From assembly GCA_027574665.1 (NCBI GenBank), contig CM050648.1:52534700-52598699 (forward strand): a stretch of DNA of 64,000 bases, read 5' to 3'. The stretch is from Rhynochetos jubatus. Taxonomy: Eukaryota; Chordata; Aves; Eurypygiformes; Rhynochetidae. The position numbers were made by a program, and so were the translations under genes. This document shows, in pieces, positions 28,347 through 39,440 of this stretch (the stretch's first letter is position 1; each line of letters begins with the position of its first letter). The notes under the pieces were generated by a model. It saw nothing but the letters and a program-made list of their open reading frames with translations. It was not told the origin of the DNA and did not search any database.

Positions 28347-28550
28347 AATCTTGGGGAGGTTCAGATTGGATATTAGGAAAACTTTCTTCACAAAAAATGT
28401 TGTCAAGCATTGGAACAGGCTGCCCAGGGAAGTGGCTGAGTCACCATCCCTGGAGGTAAAGGGACAAGATGATGTAGTGTTAAGGGACAAGATGATGTAG
28501 TGTTTAGGGACATGGTTATGGTAGGCTTGGCTTGAATTCTCTGATTCTAA
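28347..28550 (+). mobile_element. CR1 LINE 3' fragment with internal tandem duplication
   Basis: Sense-strand CR1 blocks: 'cttggggaggttcagattgg', 'tattaggaaaactttcttca', 'attggaacaggctgcccagg', 'gtcaccatccctggaggta', 'tagggacatggtta' and a decayed 'ctctgattct' tail. Between the last main blocks a 23-base unit (28459-28481) is repeated exactly at 28482-28504, and the part that normally follows is shortened. The 156-codon minus-strand frame at 28272-28742 runs antisense across this element and is not a gene. Confidence 0.9.
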
Positions 28551-30169
28551 AAGTTCAGCTGGGTTTTGCCTTCCCAATGACATCGATGGGGCCAAAATGT
28601 TCCTGCCACGTCTAAGCACTGATGGAATGAGGCACCCCATCTGTGCCACTGGTGTCCCGCTGTGCCGTCCAGTGTGTCTCACATCATCCAGGGATGCTGA
28701 CTTTTTCAGAGATGGGAACCAAGCCTCAGTGTAACCCAGCAAACAACTCTTACGTCCCCTCTTCCTCCCACCAGCCTCTTTCCCTCACAGCCACTGTGCC
28801 CTCACTCTGTCCTCGCTGTCTCCTCTGAGCTGATCGCTGCCACCGTGTAAGGGTGCTGTCACCATTTCCCTCTGCTGGTGTCACAGCCGATGTGCAAAGT
28901 CCCACCCTATGCTGATGCATATTATTTCCATTAAGAGATTCTAATTATTTATTTGGAAACATTGTGAAACATTTCCATCAGTTTAGCTATTTCATTATTG
29001 TGGCTGCAACTCTTTGCCCTTTATACTCAGAGCCTGTCATTCTTCAAAATGGGGAAAAGACTTTATGTTCTTCATATGATTTTGGTTTCCATGATGGTGC
29101 ATCTTGTTCCTTGGTTTTCACAGCTGTCTCCAGCGTCCTGGGCTGTGCACTGCTGTCTTTTTTACACCATTTCTCTCAATTCACCATTGCATATAGACCA
29201 AACTTGTTCAAATGCTGCCTTTAAGGGAGAGTCTGTTGGTGCTAATTGTATGCTAATTACACTCAGGTATCTGCTAGGAAATTTTTACCATTTGAGGATT
29301 TGCTTATTGCCCTTCCTAGGATACGAGGTTTTATGGTAAGTACAAGATGTTTTTATTGATATCCTAAAATACAATCTGTCAAAGAGAGGATGTTACCCTC
29401 AGGTGACAGCAATATAAAAAGTAAAAAAAGTTAATTAAATAAAGTTTTATTTTGTCAATTTCCTTACAAGTCATTTCACCCAGGTTTATTCTTCCAAAGA
29501 AAGAATAAAGGAGTTAGATGGCAGAAACAGACATGCTTAGGTTTTTATCAGTATGGGTCTTAACAAGATTCCCAAATGGATCACAAAATTTGTCTTTGTT
29601 ATGCAAGTTTAATTTTTCCCCTGTGAAAGTTTTGTACTGTAGTAAGGACAAGCTAACAGCTTTTTCACACATTTCTTCTATTACATTTGTGTACTAGCCA
29701 TCTATTCCCTGAACCTTATGTCTGTAATACACAGATACAGTTCTGACTGGTCAAAAGCCAGTACATGATATTTCCAGTAACATATTTTCTGTTAAATAAT
29801 CAACAGGTAAAGTACAGAAATAGTCTTGTCAGTGGGCTTTCCTTTTTTCTGGCTGAATGCCAGGTTAAAGTCATAGTCCCTTCTGTTTAGCTTCCAAAAA
29901 TGGTACATACAACCAAGAATAGCACTGGGAAGGGCCACAAGAATGGTGAAAAATGCAGAACAGTGCATTTCCTGCAGGTGCAGGAAGGGAATAAACACTG
30001 ATTTTTAGGACAGGATATAACATTTACGATAAAGGCCTATGAAATTACATCTGTCATGGTGGAAGCAATGGCAGAATGTTTGTTCACCATGTCACATAAC
30101 ACCCTAAAATGACAGAATCCAACAGATCTGGAGAAGGTTGAAGGAAATGCTCCGGTACAGCTTCAAAAA
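28551..30169. other. Non-coding stretch, 5' part G+C-richer
   Basis: The segment at 28560-28910 is richer in G+C and CpG than its neighbours, but its frames (such as 28643-28828) resemble no family. 28930-30169 is A+T-rich, with overlapping frames at 28964-29339 that share no features with known proteins. Confidence 0.45.
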
Positions 30170-30440
30170 ATGTTTTTGAAGAGACGTTTATCAAAATACC
30201 ACACTACTGAACTCATTGCTACCAAGCATGTGGGAGGTTCACATTCATCCAGATTCAAATAGAAACTAAACAAATTCATGAAAGAAAAATCTTTGAGACA
30301 CTATTCAACAGAAATGTGTAACTTCTGTTTCAGGAAGTCCTCCAAATGGATTTCTTGGCATTGAACAAACATTCTAGGTCTGGATGACTGGGTTACATAC
30401 AGGTCCTTTGTGGTAATCTGCCCAGCTGTTCTTGTGAGAA
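30170..30440 (+). mobile_element. Ancient CR1-type LINE fossil, 3' end
   Basis: Sense-strand resemblance to old amniote CR1: 'ctgaactcattgctaccaag' near 30206, then a degraded part, 'aacaaattcatgaaagaaaa' near 30268, 'tttcaggaagtcct' near 30329, and finally a 'ggtcctttgtgg...cagctgttcttgtg' block near 30400-30438 that fits the family's 3' end. Divergence is high. The 61-codon minus frame at 30301-30486 is antisense to it. Borders are approximate. Confidence 0.6.
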
Positions 30441-33399
30441 ACACGACTTCTGTCCTAATGGTGATGCAGTTTGAGAAAGTACACAAGAGCAGAACCAGCT
30501 TTCATGTATGGGAATGCTCGACCACCTCCTTCTGATAGTCAAGGAAGGCACCAGTGTCTCAGAGAAACCACAATCAGATGCAAAACTTCAGAGTCATAGA
30601 ACAAATACCAGCCACAAAAAAGACTGAAATAAGCTCTCCTGGTCATCCACTGACAATGCCTAAACAGGAGGGATATGGGATTTACCTGTCACATAAGCTG
30701 GAGAGCTTTGTAAGTGGAAGATGGGCATTCAGTGACTGGTTATAATACACACTCTGTGGGAGAAGGCTCCAAGATACGGGTTTGCTTACACCATAAAAAA
30801 GAAGTCTCCGGGACAAGGATCTTCCAGCATGTGAAAAAGGTGCTAGAGAAAGGTGGGTGAGCTCTACCTCTCCATTCCCAGTGGGAGTAGAACATGATGA
30901 AATTGACTTTTCCATGAATTAACATAAGGGCTGATTGCAGGAGAGTGATTTCTGTTTCTCACTTTGAGGAAGATTTCTGTAACTATGAGGTAAAGAGAGA
31001 AATATTTGTTCCTTCCTCAGTGTCTTTCTGCTATACTTCTTGCAAGAAAATACGCTTGGGAGTCTGTGGATACAAGGCGGCTTCAATCACTATGCAAAAC
31101 AGTCCATGCCAGAGAATGGAATTTGTGAACTCAGCACAACTCCATACGCATTCGGTCTGGATCCCCAGGTGCAGCCATGGGCCTCCATGTCCATTTGAGC
31201 CAGGAGCATTCCAATTAGCGTTCTCTTAGCTGGCACTCTCAGTCCATAAAACAAGATTGGATCTGATTGTAACCTGCAGAAGGCAGACAAATAATTCCTT
31301 CACAAAGGGTACCAGGGAAAGCCATACAGCCTGTATTTGGATGCCATCAATATAGTTGTAGCAATTCCTGTTTATTTTTAAAACCTATGAAAAGCCAGCC
31401 TGTTGTAACCTGACTATACAAGGCCCACTGTTTTCCTGGCAGTTATTTCTCTTGATTAACAGAATAGGATACTCCTTAATTTTGCTTGATACTCTATAAA
31501 CTAATAATGAGGCCCTTTTTGTATTACTTGATATTGAGTGACACAGAAAATCTTAATATGCACCACAGGACTAATAATTATTTCCTTTAGGTAAATGTCC
31601 CAGCTCTGATATGACCAGTAATTGATTTTCCAGGGAAGAGTCAGCATTCTGCTCGGAAAGATGAACTCATACTGGAAGATGTGAGGAAAAGGTTCCAACC
31701 ATGGACATAGGGAAGAGAATCTGCCTTCAAATACAGAAAATTTGCTTTTTGAGAGAACATTACTGCACACAACAGTGTATCAGGATGATGAATACAAAGG
31801 ATAGGGAAGAACTGCTTGCATAAATAGGACAAAATACAGGCAGTTTTATGATACTTATTGTTAACAATATGCTTGTAACATTAATGAGATACATAGAAAG
31901 TGTTATCCTTATAGGGAGGCAAAAAAAATGAGAGTGACATATCCATTGAAGGAGTTTACGTTTGCTTGGAGACACAGTTGTGAGAGATATTTATTATGAG
32001 TGAATTTGGGTCAATGAGATAAATAGTTTTATGAGCTCCTGTTCTTTAAGGACCTAATAGTGGGGAACGGACTTTGTACACAGGCAAAAATGTATTTTGA
32101 GGAAGTAACTTTGATAGTAGCAAGGTATTTGCATCACCAGTGCAAAGAAGTACATCTGAATTTGTTTCCCAGGGAGACAGGATGTTTTCCAAGAAGAATA
32201 TCATCACACCTTGAAATAGCAATAGACTCTCCTTGCAGAGTAAGGCAGAACAGCCAAGTACAGCTCGACCTTTATGGAGCCTGTTAGGTGGTAGGGCTTT
32301 ATTTATTTACTTACTCACTCCTGGTTGTTTAACTGAAAGCATGGCCCCTCATTTAAAGAACTTTGCAGAGCCCCCAGATCATGGATATGTGACATCTGTT
32401 TGCCTTCAGACTTCAGCTATAAACTCCAGAAAAGACTTCTTTTCTGGTAACAAAAGTGATTTGGCTTTTGCAGCTGTTCTTTGAGGGCACCAAGTCTCCC
32501 TGGCTGACAGTAGGCAGAGAAAGCACCGAATGTCTGTATGTTTATGACTGCTGAGGGAAACACAGACCGTACATCTCTCATCTTATGGGGTGCTTATGAC
32601 GTGAGGAAACCCACAAAAGCGGGTAGCAGTCATGGTAAGCTGAATGGAGTGGAGCATAATGTGGTGCATCTTTATTTATCCTTGGGAAAATTAATCACCT
32701 TTGAAACTTCAAGTAGTTATAACTGGATCTAGCTAAATTGTCTTTATTTTATGTACTTCCACATCATATAAAAGGACAATAATGTGCTGAAATCTAAAAA
32801 TAACAGTGAAATACATCACCTTTAAACTGTGTATAAAATGGGGCAGGGTAGAGGCTATGAATTACATTATTGTCTTCGGCCTACCCCAGTTTTATCAAGT
32901 GGGAAGACATAGGACTGAGTAGAAAAAAAAGAGAGGGGGCAGGGTTATCCTAAAAAATCATGGACTTAAAAAGAAACAGGGGCTCTGGGTCAAAGCAAGT
33001 ACAGTGAAATCAAGGAGGCTATTCAGTCCCTCTGTTCCAGGACAAAGTGTGCTCTGCTGCTTCCTGACAGAAATTTTTCTGACCTGGTTTAAAAATTCCC
33101 AGGGCAGGAGGTTTGGCTTCTTCTGCAGGGAGCCAGTTTCAAGGTTTCACCTCCTTAACAGATAAAAAGCTTTTTCTAGTCTGTAATTCACTTCATGGTT
33201 GAAACAGAGACCAGAAACAGCATGAGAGGATGGATTCAGTGACACGATCTCTGCTTTTGTATGGACAGGATTTGAGATGTGAGACATCCAAAATGGGTAA
33301 ATTACTCAAAATGAGAGCAAAGTGAACAGATATCTTGTCCTGAACCTCCTCTATATATCCCCAAAGCCCACATTTCCTTCATTAATTGTGTAACAGTCC
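30441..33399. other. A+T-rich non-coding stretch
   Basis: No gene or repeat family is recognised. Frames of 60-95 codons occur on both strands at 30554-32732, without family resemblance. Confidence 0.5.
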
Positions 33400-33745
33400 C
33401 CTTAAGAATGTGAGCATGACCACATGGCATCAGACCAGAGTTCCTTCTAGCCTTTATCCTCTCCACATCACCTGCAGCAAACGCCTTATGAAGAATATAA
33501 GACCAGGACAAACACATACTTACATTTTCCCCGAGGTAATATTTCATTCTCCACTAATCTATGTTTTAGTGTACAAGGGTTTTAACTTGTGTTTTTATAG
33601 TCACTGATGCATTTTTCTTCCATTAATTTGACTAACTGCTTTCAGACTGCCTGCCCAACATCCTTGTAACAAGGAGTTTCATGTTTCACTGCTCAGTGAG
33701 TGAATAAATGCTTCCTTTATTGTTCTGATCTTGCTACCTGCTTCT
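33400..33745 (-). mobile_element. Ancient CR1-type LINE fossil, 3' end
   Basis: The plus strand reads as the antisense of old amniote CR1: 'aagaatgtgagcatgacc' (3' end, near 33404), 'catcagaccag', 'ttctagcctttatcctctcc', 'gaagaatataagaccaggac' near 33491, 'tttttcttccattaatttg' near 33612, 'caacatccttgtaacaagga' near 33656, and 'gaataaatgcttcctttatt' near 33702. The order of blocks agrees with the family over about 340 bases, which makes this the clearest of the ancient copies apart from 38440-38760. Confidence 0.7.
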
Positions 33746-36700
33746 TTCTTTCCTACAGAGTAGCTGCAGCTCCAGGAGGTTGGCAGAAGAGAAGAGAGAG
33801 TCATGTCTGAAATGAGGTGGGTCTGTCTGTTTTCTTATGCTGAGATATTCTATAGAGAGACAGTATTTCTCTTTTTATTCCATATATTAAAATTTCCATT
33901 GGCCACTTCTTACAAATAGGGATATTTCTCACATGACAAGATATGATTTGGAGGGATATGGCTGGGGTATTTGCATTCTTCATCTTAAAAACAAAAATAA
34001 AACATCACTGGTATCTTCCTCCTTAATGGTAGTGTAAGTCATGACTTGGGAGCTTGAAAAGGCAAGAGTATATCTGAGAGGTTCACAGTCTTGGAGTGAG
34101 CCTTTTAAGCCTGTTTGGTCATGGAACTGCTGCAATCCATGCCCATAGTTTGTGGAAAATGGCATTTGAAGCTATACTTGCAAGCCAGAAAGGATAGAGT
34201 TAAGACCATACATTATGCTGCTGGATAATGGATGGATAAATTTGTGAACGATCCCTCACAACTTGGCCCTAAGAGGGTCTGAAAAATAATGGGTTGAGAT
34301 AGCATCATGATTCGTTGCCTACGAGATCAACAAGATGTGTCCAAATATGGAGTAATAAGTTCAGCCAGGGCAGGGTGGAAAACTGCCTCTACCTCCAATT
34401 TCACTGCTGATTCCATTACTGAAGATATTTGGTCAGGCACCCAGATATCCAGCTGTTGACTATAGCAGCAGGCTGAAGGGTAGGGATCATACTTAAGAGG
34501 CTAATATTTGTTGGTTTGGTTTTGTTTGAAAACAGAACTTGGGTGTGCATCTAAAACACTGAATTTTGTTCTTTCTGTTTGCAGAAGAAACCAAGATCTT
34601 TGTATTGTCTTTGGCTACAAACTCATTGGAAGTCTGAATTCATGAATGATTTAAAATTAAAATTGCATCTCCTTTACTGTAAGTTTCTCTTTACGTACTT
34701 TATGACCCCACCCAGGATTAAGCCTGCTACATGCAAGAAATAAAGTGAAACATAATAAAATTACGTAATTATCTTAAAGGCTTTAAAAATCAGAGTAACA
34801 CAAAGATTGCTCAAAATTCCCTTGAAATGTTCTATAAATATTAAAAATTCAGAGGACTAACTTTATGGGTTTGAATTCTTCTTGAAATACAAGACTGTTA
34901 TAGTACCTATTGTTATCTATCATTAAATAATGCTCTCATGTTAAATAACACTTTCCTGCTGTAATATATACAGAGCTCATTCTACTACTACGCCAAGGCA
35001 CAAGCACGTACTTAGCCTTACCTCATGGAGACACTGTGCTACTTTCAGGCTTTTCAAAATTAAATTTATATCATAAAACATGTTTAAGTGGATCAGTCGT
35101 CTGCAGTGACATCAGGAAAAAATCAGTTTCTGGACTATAAAAGACTTTCTAAAAAAGAATCGCACAATTCTTATTAATTTTGAAGAGAATTAAGCACCTT
35201 TTTTTTTTAAATCCAGCTATGAGTCAGTGCTTTGTGAAAGTCGTTGCTGAATACTTTCTGCAAATTGGAGTTGTTCTCAGATTGTTCACTCAGCCCATTT
35301 GCTCCTCATAGCCCCTGAGTGTTCATTTAAATCACAATAAGCTAAGCTAAGAACGCACTCTTAGTACAAATTATCAGGGAAATGCTTACAAGCCTTAAAA
35401 GATTTGCAAATATTTTTGGGACTAGCAAGAAAGTGGCCAATCACTACTGCAGATAATGGGACTGTATATTTATCAATAAAACATCTTATTTCATGGGTTG
35501 TTTGATTGTCTCTCTTTTTTAAATAAACAAGCATGGATACATAAGCGTAATTTTACCAAACCTTTATAAGTACTAATCTAAATTCACATTTACTGTGGAA
35601 TATAAGTTCACATTTAGTTTAGTGTAATTCTACTCTTCTGTAAGGAAAGTTCCACTGCTGTGGAAGTGATATTTAATATCTGTATTTGCTCTTGGGTTAC
35701 CAATAGAATACAAAGTCATTGTTTCAAAGTAGTGGTTGAGGAGTCTTTTCTGAAAATGCCTTTCATTTTTTTCAATGAAAAATGTTTTTCTTCCCACTGT
35801 CATTGATATCAGGCAATCTACCAGAAAGCAATTTTGACCATTGCAGTCAGAAAACAGTTCAGCATGGTCTTGGGTGAATAAGAAGGGCAGAAAAGGCTGA
35901 AAACTTATCTGATAGCAAAATGCTGTTTGGAGAATTGTTATCCTGATAGAATGTATATCCTTGAGGTGCATGTTTTCATAACAAATGAGGGATGTTAGTT
36001 TGCAGTGTTTATAGTATCAATGTATTAGGCTTTCTTCTGATAGTCTGGTCATTTAATAGACTGAGTATTTCTAGTCATCATTAAGCATAGGACTCCTGAG
36101 AGAATGCCTTCCTGACAATTCAAAGTTATTAAAAAAATGCAAATCTTGGGTCTCATGTTCTGAAAAAGTACAAAATCCAGTGGCATCCCTCATTTTAACT
36201 GCAGAAGATAGGACAGACTAGTACATTCTCAAAGGGAAAATTCCAAAGAGTAATTGAGGAGGCAGTAGTACACACTCTGTAACACTTTGGTATTGTCATT
36301 ATGGAGAATATTTCTTGTACCCAGGACAGGTATTTCAGGTGGGAAGCAGGAAAGGATTGTTCCATAGGAGAAACACAGAAATAAGGGTTGACGTCATAAA
36401 AAGCTATGTTAGGGTAACTGCTGTTGCTTTCTTGAGGTTGCTTTGGTACAACAAAAAGCTGAGTGTGTCACTGGAAGTGTATATTACTGTTGCCCTTGTT
36501 GCCCATGGGAAGAGGATGGAGAATAATGAAAACTATTTAAAACAACAGACTTTTTTCTCTCAAACATAAAAAGGAAAGGGGGTGGGGGGGAGGAATTTGA
36601 AACAAGTGAGCATCAGCAGTTCTCATTGCCCTTGTTTCAAGTAAACCCTCAGATCTTGGAAACCTGACATTTATGGAGGCACAGCTGGCCTTAGAGCAGG

Positions 36701-38439
36701 TGAAGGGGGAAAGCAGGTTCTGTTCCCTGGCAATTCACTGTCATGCAGAGGACTTGCCCCATGCAAGATAAGGACATTGCTGTTTAATGCAGGTTGTAAT
36801 TCTGTGTTCTCAACATGGTATTTCTTGAGCCTTAAAGTAATAGGAGCAAATCTGATACAAGGAATACAGTGCCACAGGCAAGGAGGGCAGTTGTCTTCAC
36901 CAAGACGTTCTGCAGTGCCCTTACTACTGTGGTTCCCTGCAGGCCTCTGAACACTTATAAATCACCGGTCTTCCCCTCCCTGTCAGGTCCAGAGTAGCAA
37001 GGGGAGGATTCGAACAATACTCAGTGCCTTCTGTGTGTGTCTGTGTGTGTGACTGTGTGTGCGTGTAGAGGGGGTGGTTTCCTTCACTGTCCCTCGAGAG
37101 ACCACATTCCTGCCAGCAGTGTGTTATGACATCTGTTTTTACAAACTCAATAATGTTCAGCATGCTGAGAAGCTGGGGCGGTTTTGATGGATGAACCCAC
37201 TACAACAGCACGATAACATTCTGTGAGCATGCACAAGGGATTAAGCAAGACACCAGCCCACTTCGGTGAGGTCAGGCTGTGCTTAGAATCTGAAAGGATG
37301 TAATATTAATGTCTACCTAATTGGTGAATTTGTCAATGCAGTGTTGCCATTAAACAGCCAGCCATCTGGACCCCAAGGTTTATGTGATCACAGCTGATTG
37401 TCAAAACAATGGCATTTCACTGACCTTAAGAAATTTAATTAAAATGTTGTATTGCTTTCCATGCAGCAAAGGTTCAAAGCCTGTTAGATAAGAATGAGGT
37501 TGCTGGAAGGGCTGCTCCCTCTGTTTTCCAAGTCTAGAGTGGAAAATCATTTTTGCATAGACACATATTCCTGGTAAATCTGAAATAACATGTGTAACTG
37601 CACTGACACTTTGAGCAAGTCACGTTTCTTGGCTGTGTGTTCTAGTGATCAGCAACAACCAGAAGAGATTTTTCCAGAACATAGTACTCTGCAATTCCAT
37701 TCATCTCTTTTTGACTTAATAGCTTATTTAGTACATTCATTGTTCAATTTACAGCTCAGAAGCTGTTGTAGTAGTCCTCTGTTTTGGAGCTAACCATTTC
37801 CAAGAATAAAAGTAGTTTTGAATAGTAATATTGATTTGATTTATTCTCATTTAATTAGTGACAATCCTGACTCGTCAGGGTGGCACAGTTTCAGAACACC
37901 TCCACCCACAAGATGAACTGGTAGTAGTGAGAGGGTTTATTGCTTGCTATACTAATATTTCTTCCTATGTTTCTGGTCTCCAGCACAACCACTACGCCTT
38001 TCCCTGAATGGAGAGAAGAGTTACAAAGAGAAAAGACTGCTAAAGATCTGGCACAATTTCAGCCCCTGAGTTCAGAACAGCCCCACTCCTCTGTATAAGA
38101 CCATATTCCCAGTAGGGTAGGAAGAAATAGGAGATGCAGTGATGGTGTGTCCTCTTCTGGGTGCAAAGGGAGAGCTCTACCAGAAACACATGCTTGCACA
38201 ACTGAAACCAATGGCATCTTTCTGCTAGCCCTGGTGATGTGTCTTGAGAATCTCGGCTCCATGCCATGTTCCGTTCAGACCAGTAAGTTTTACCCTACTG
38301 ATATTTAAACCAGTATTTTAGAGGTCATGGTAAAAGCTGGAAGAAAAAGACCTCTCACTTTTTGATTGCAGGCCCCTAGGGAGGGAAAATTGTGGGACAT
38401 AAGGGATTTCCTGTGGGACTGAGGTTCCCCCTCCATATT
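33746..38439. other. A+T-rich non-coding stretch
   Basis: No gene recognised. An imperfect TG repeat lies at 37032-37066. The segment at 37880-38040 has an AATAAA on the minus strand (near 37938) and faintly resembles an LTR 3' part, but not enough to call. The 113-codon minus frame at 35630-35971 resembles no family. Confidence 0.45.
37032..37066 (+). repeat. Imperfect (TG)n microsatellite
   Basis: TG dinucleotides interrupted by TC, AC and CG steps across about 35 bases. A simple repeat with Z-DNA-forming potential. Confidence 0.9.
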
Positions 38440-38990
38440 GCATAGCTCTTTTCATAAATGTGTCAAACACCATCTCAAAACAAACTAGTATTTCTCCTAG
38501 CCAGATTGGGAGGTTGCTTGAGAACTTCAGTGTTCTCATGGTTATGAACCTTCCTCTAATTTCCATCTTAAATTTATTCATGGCCAGCTCATGCCCATTT
38601 GTTCTTGTGCCAACATTGCCTTTTAGTTTAAACAGCTCTTCCCTAGTGTTTATGCTCCCCATGAATTTATAGAAAGCAATCACATTCTCTCCCAGCTTTC
38701 ATTTTGCTAGAATGAGACCCTTTCTTTCAAATCTCTCATAAAATACACTCGCTGCTCCCCTGTACACGTTTTCTTGTCTGTTCCTTTTACACTGTTTTCC
38801 TTTCTTGAATGGGGTAGGCAAGGATGCAAGCAGTCCAGACTATGTCTAACATGCCCTGAAGAATGACAATGATACTGCCTTTTTCTGCTAGAAATCTTCC
38901 ACGAGATGCTGTTTTCCTTTCTCATAGCAGCTTCACACAGCCATTTTCTCATCATGCTGTGGGAGCTGGGACACAAACACATCCCCTGTG
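38440..38990 (-). mobile_element. Ancient CR1/L3-like LINE fossil
   Basis: Antisense blocks on the plus strand: 'tatgaaccttcctctaattt' near 38542, 'aaatttattcatggccagct', 'catttgttcttgtgccaac', 'ttagtttaaacagctcttcc', 'ccatgaatttatagaaagca' and 'gctttcattttgctagaatg', ending in 'tcaaatctctcataaaat' near 38730. These match the old amniote CR1 family well from about 38500 to 38760. From there to about 38990 the match is weaker ('tttcttgaatggg', 'gtgggagctggga'). The 121-codon minus frame at 38318-38683 overlaps this fossil, so any protein-like look may derive from its decayed reading frame. Confidence 0.7.
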
Positions 38991-39329
38991 GTATAGTTTG
39001 TTTCTATGAAGGGCCCTGAAGCTCTCAGCAGATCTCCAGTGCTTCACCTTGCTCTTTTTACAGTTGGATTTTCTTTATTCCAGTCTTCAAAGCCACTTAG
39101 ACCTTTTCATATGATATACTGGTTTCCTTTCTTTTTTCCAAGTGATTTTAAGTGTGGTCCTCACAAATTATATGACCACATTCCCCTGGTTTTGTGAAGA
39201 GCACTAATGGATGAAAGAGGAGCTCCTGTAGGTCTGTTACATTGTATCTCCATCCTACCTAGTGTCTCTTCCCCTTGAGACATCTTCTTACACAACTTAA
39301 GTCTTCACTAACAATTTTTCACACTCTAC
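38991..39329. other. Unassigned stretch between two CR1-like pieces
   Basis: Possibly a strongly decayed middle part of the same ancient CR1 element, because the pieces on both sides share orientation and order. I cannot align it convincingly. No gene is seen. Confidence 0.35.
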
Positions 39330-39440
39330 CACACCAACTGTTTTACTGAAGTTCAGATAAATAAAATATAGTATATGTCCTACATCTAGAAAGACAGCTT
39401 TTTAGTAAGTGAAAGATTTTTTATTAATTTGCAATTACAA
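39330..39440 (-). mobile_element. Ancient CR1-like fossil, upstream piece
   Basis: The plus strand has 'ctgttttactgaagttcaga' near 39340, then 'taaataaaatatagtatatg' and 'cctacatctagaaagac'. This resembles the antisense of the reverse-transcriptase region of old CR1 elements ('ttttactgaagtccag ... ttaccttatctagaaag' type). Position and strand fit the fossil at 38440-38990, so both may be one element of about 1 kb. Confidence 0.45.

Noticed and set aside
28272..28742. 156-codon minus-strand frame
   Set aside because: It crosses a CR1 fragment in antisense, including its 23-base duplication. No protein resemblance.
37861..38040. Possible further LTR 3' part (AATAAACC on the minus strand)
   Set aside because: No TG...CA ends, TATA box or second matching block could be placed.
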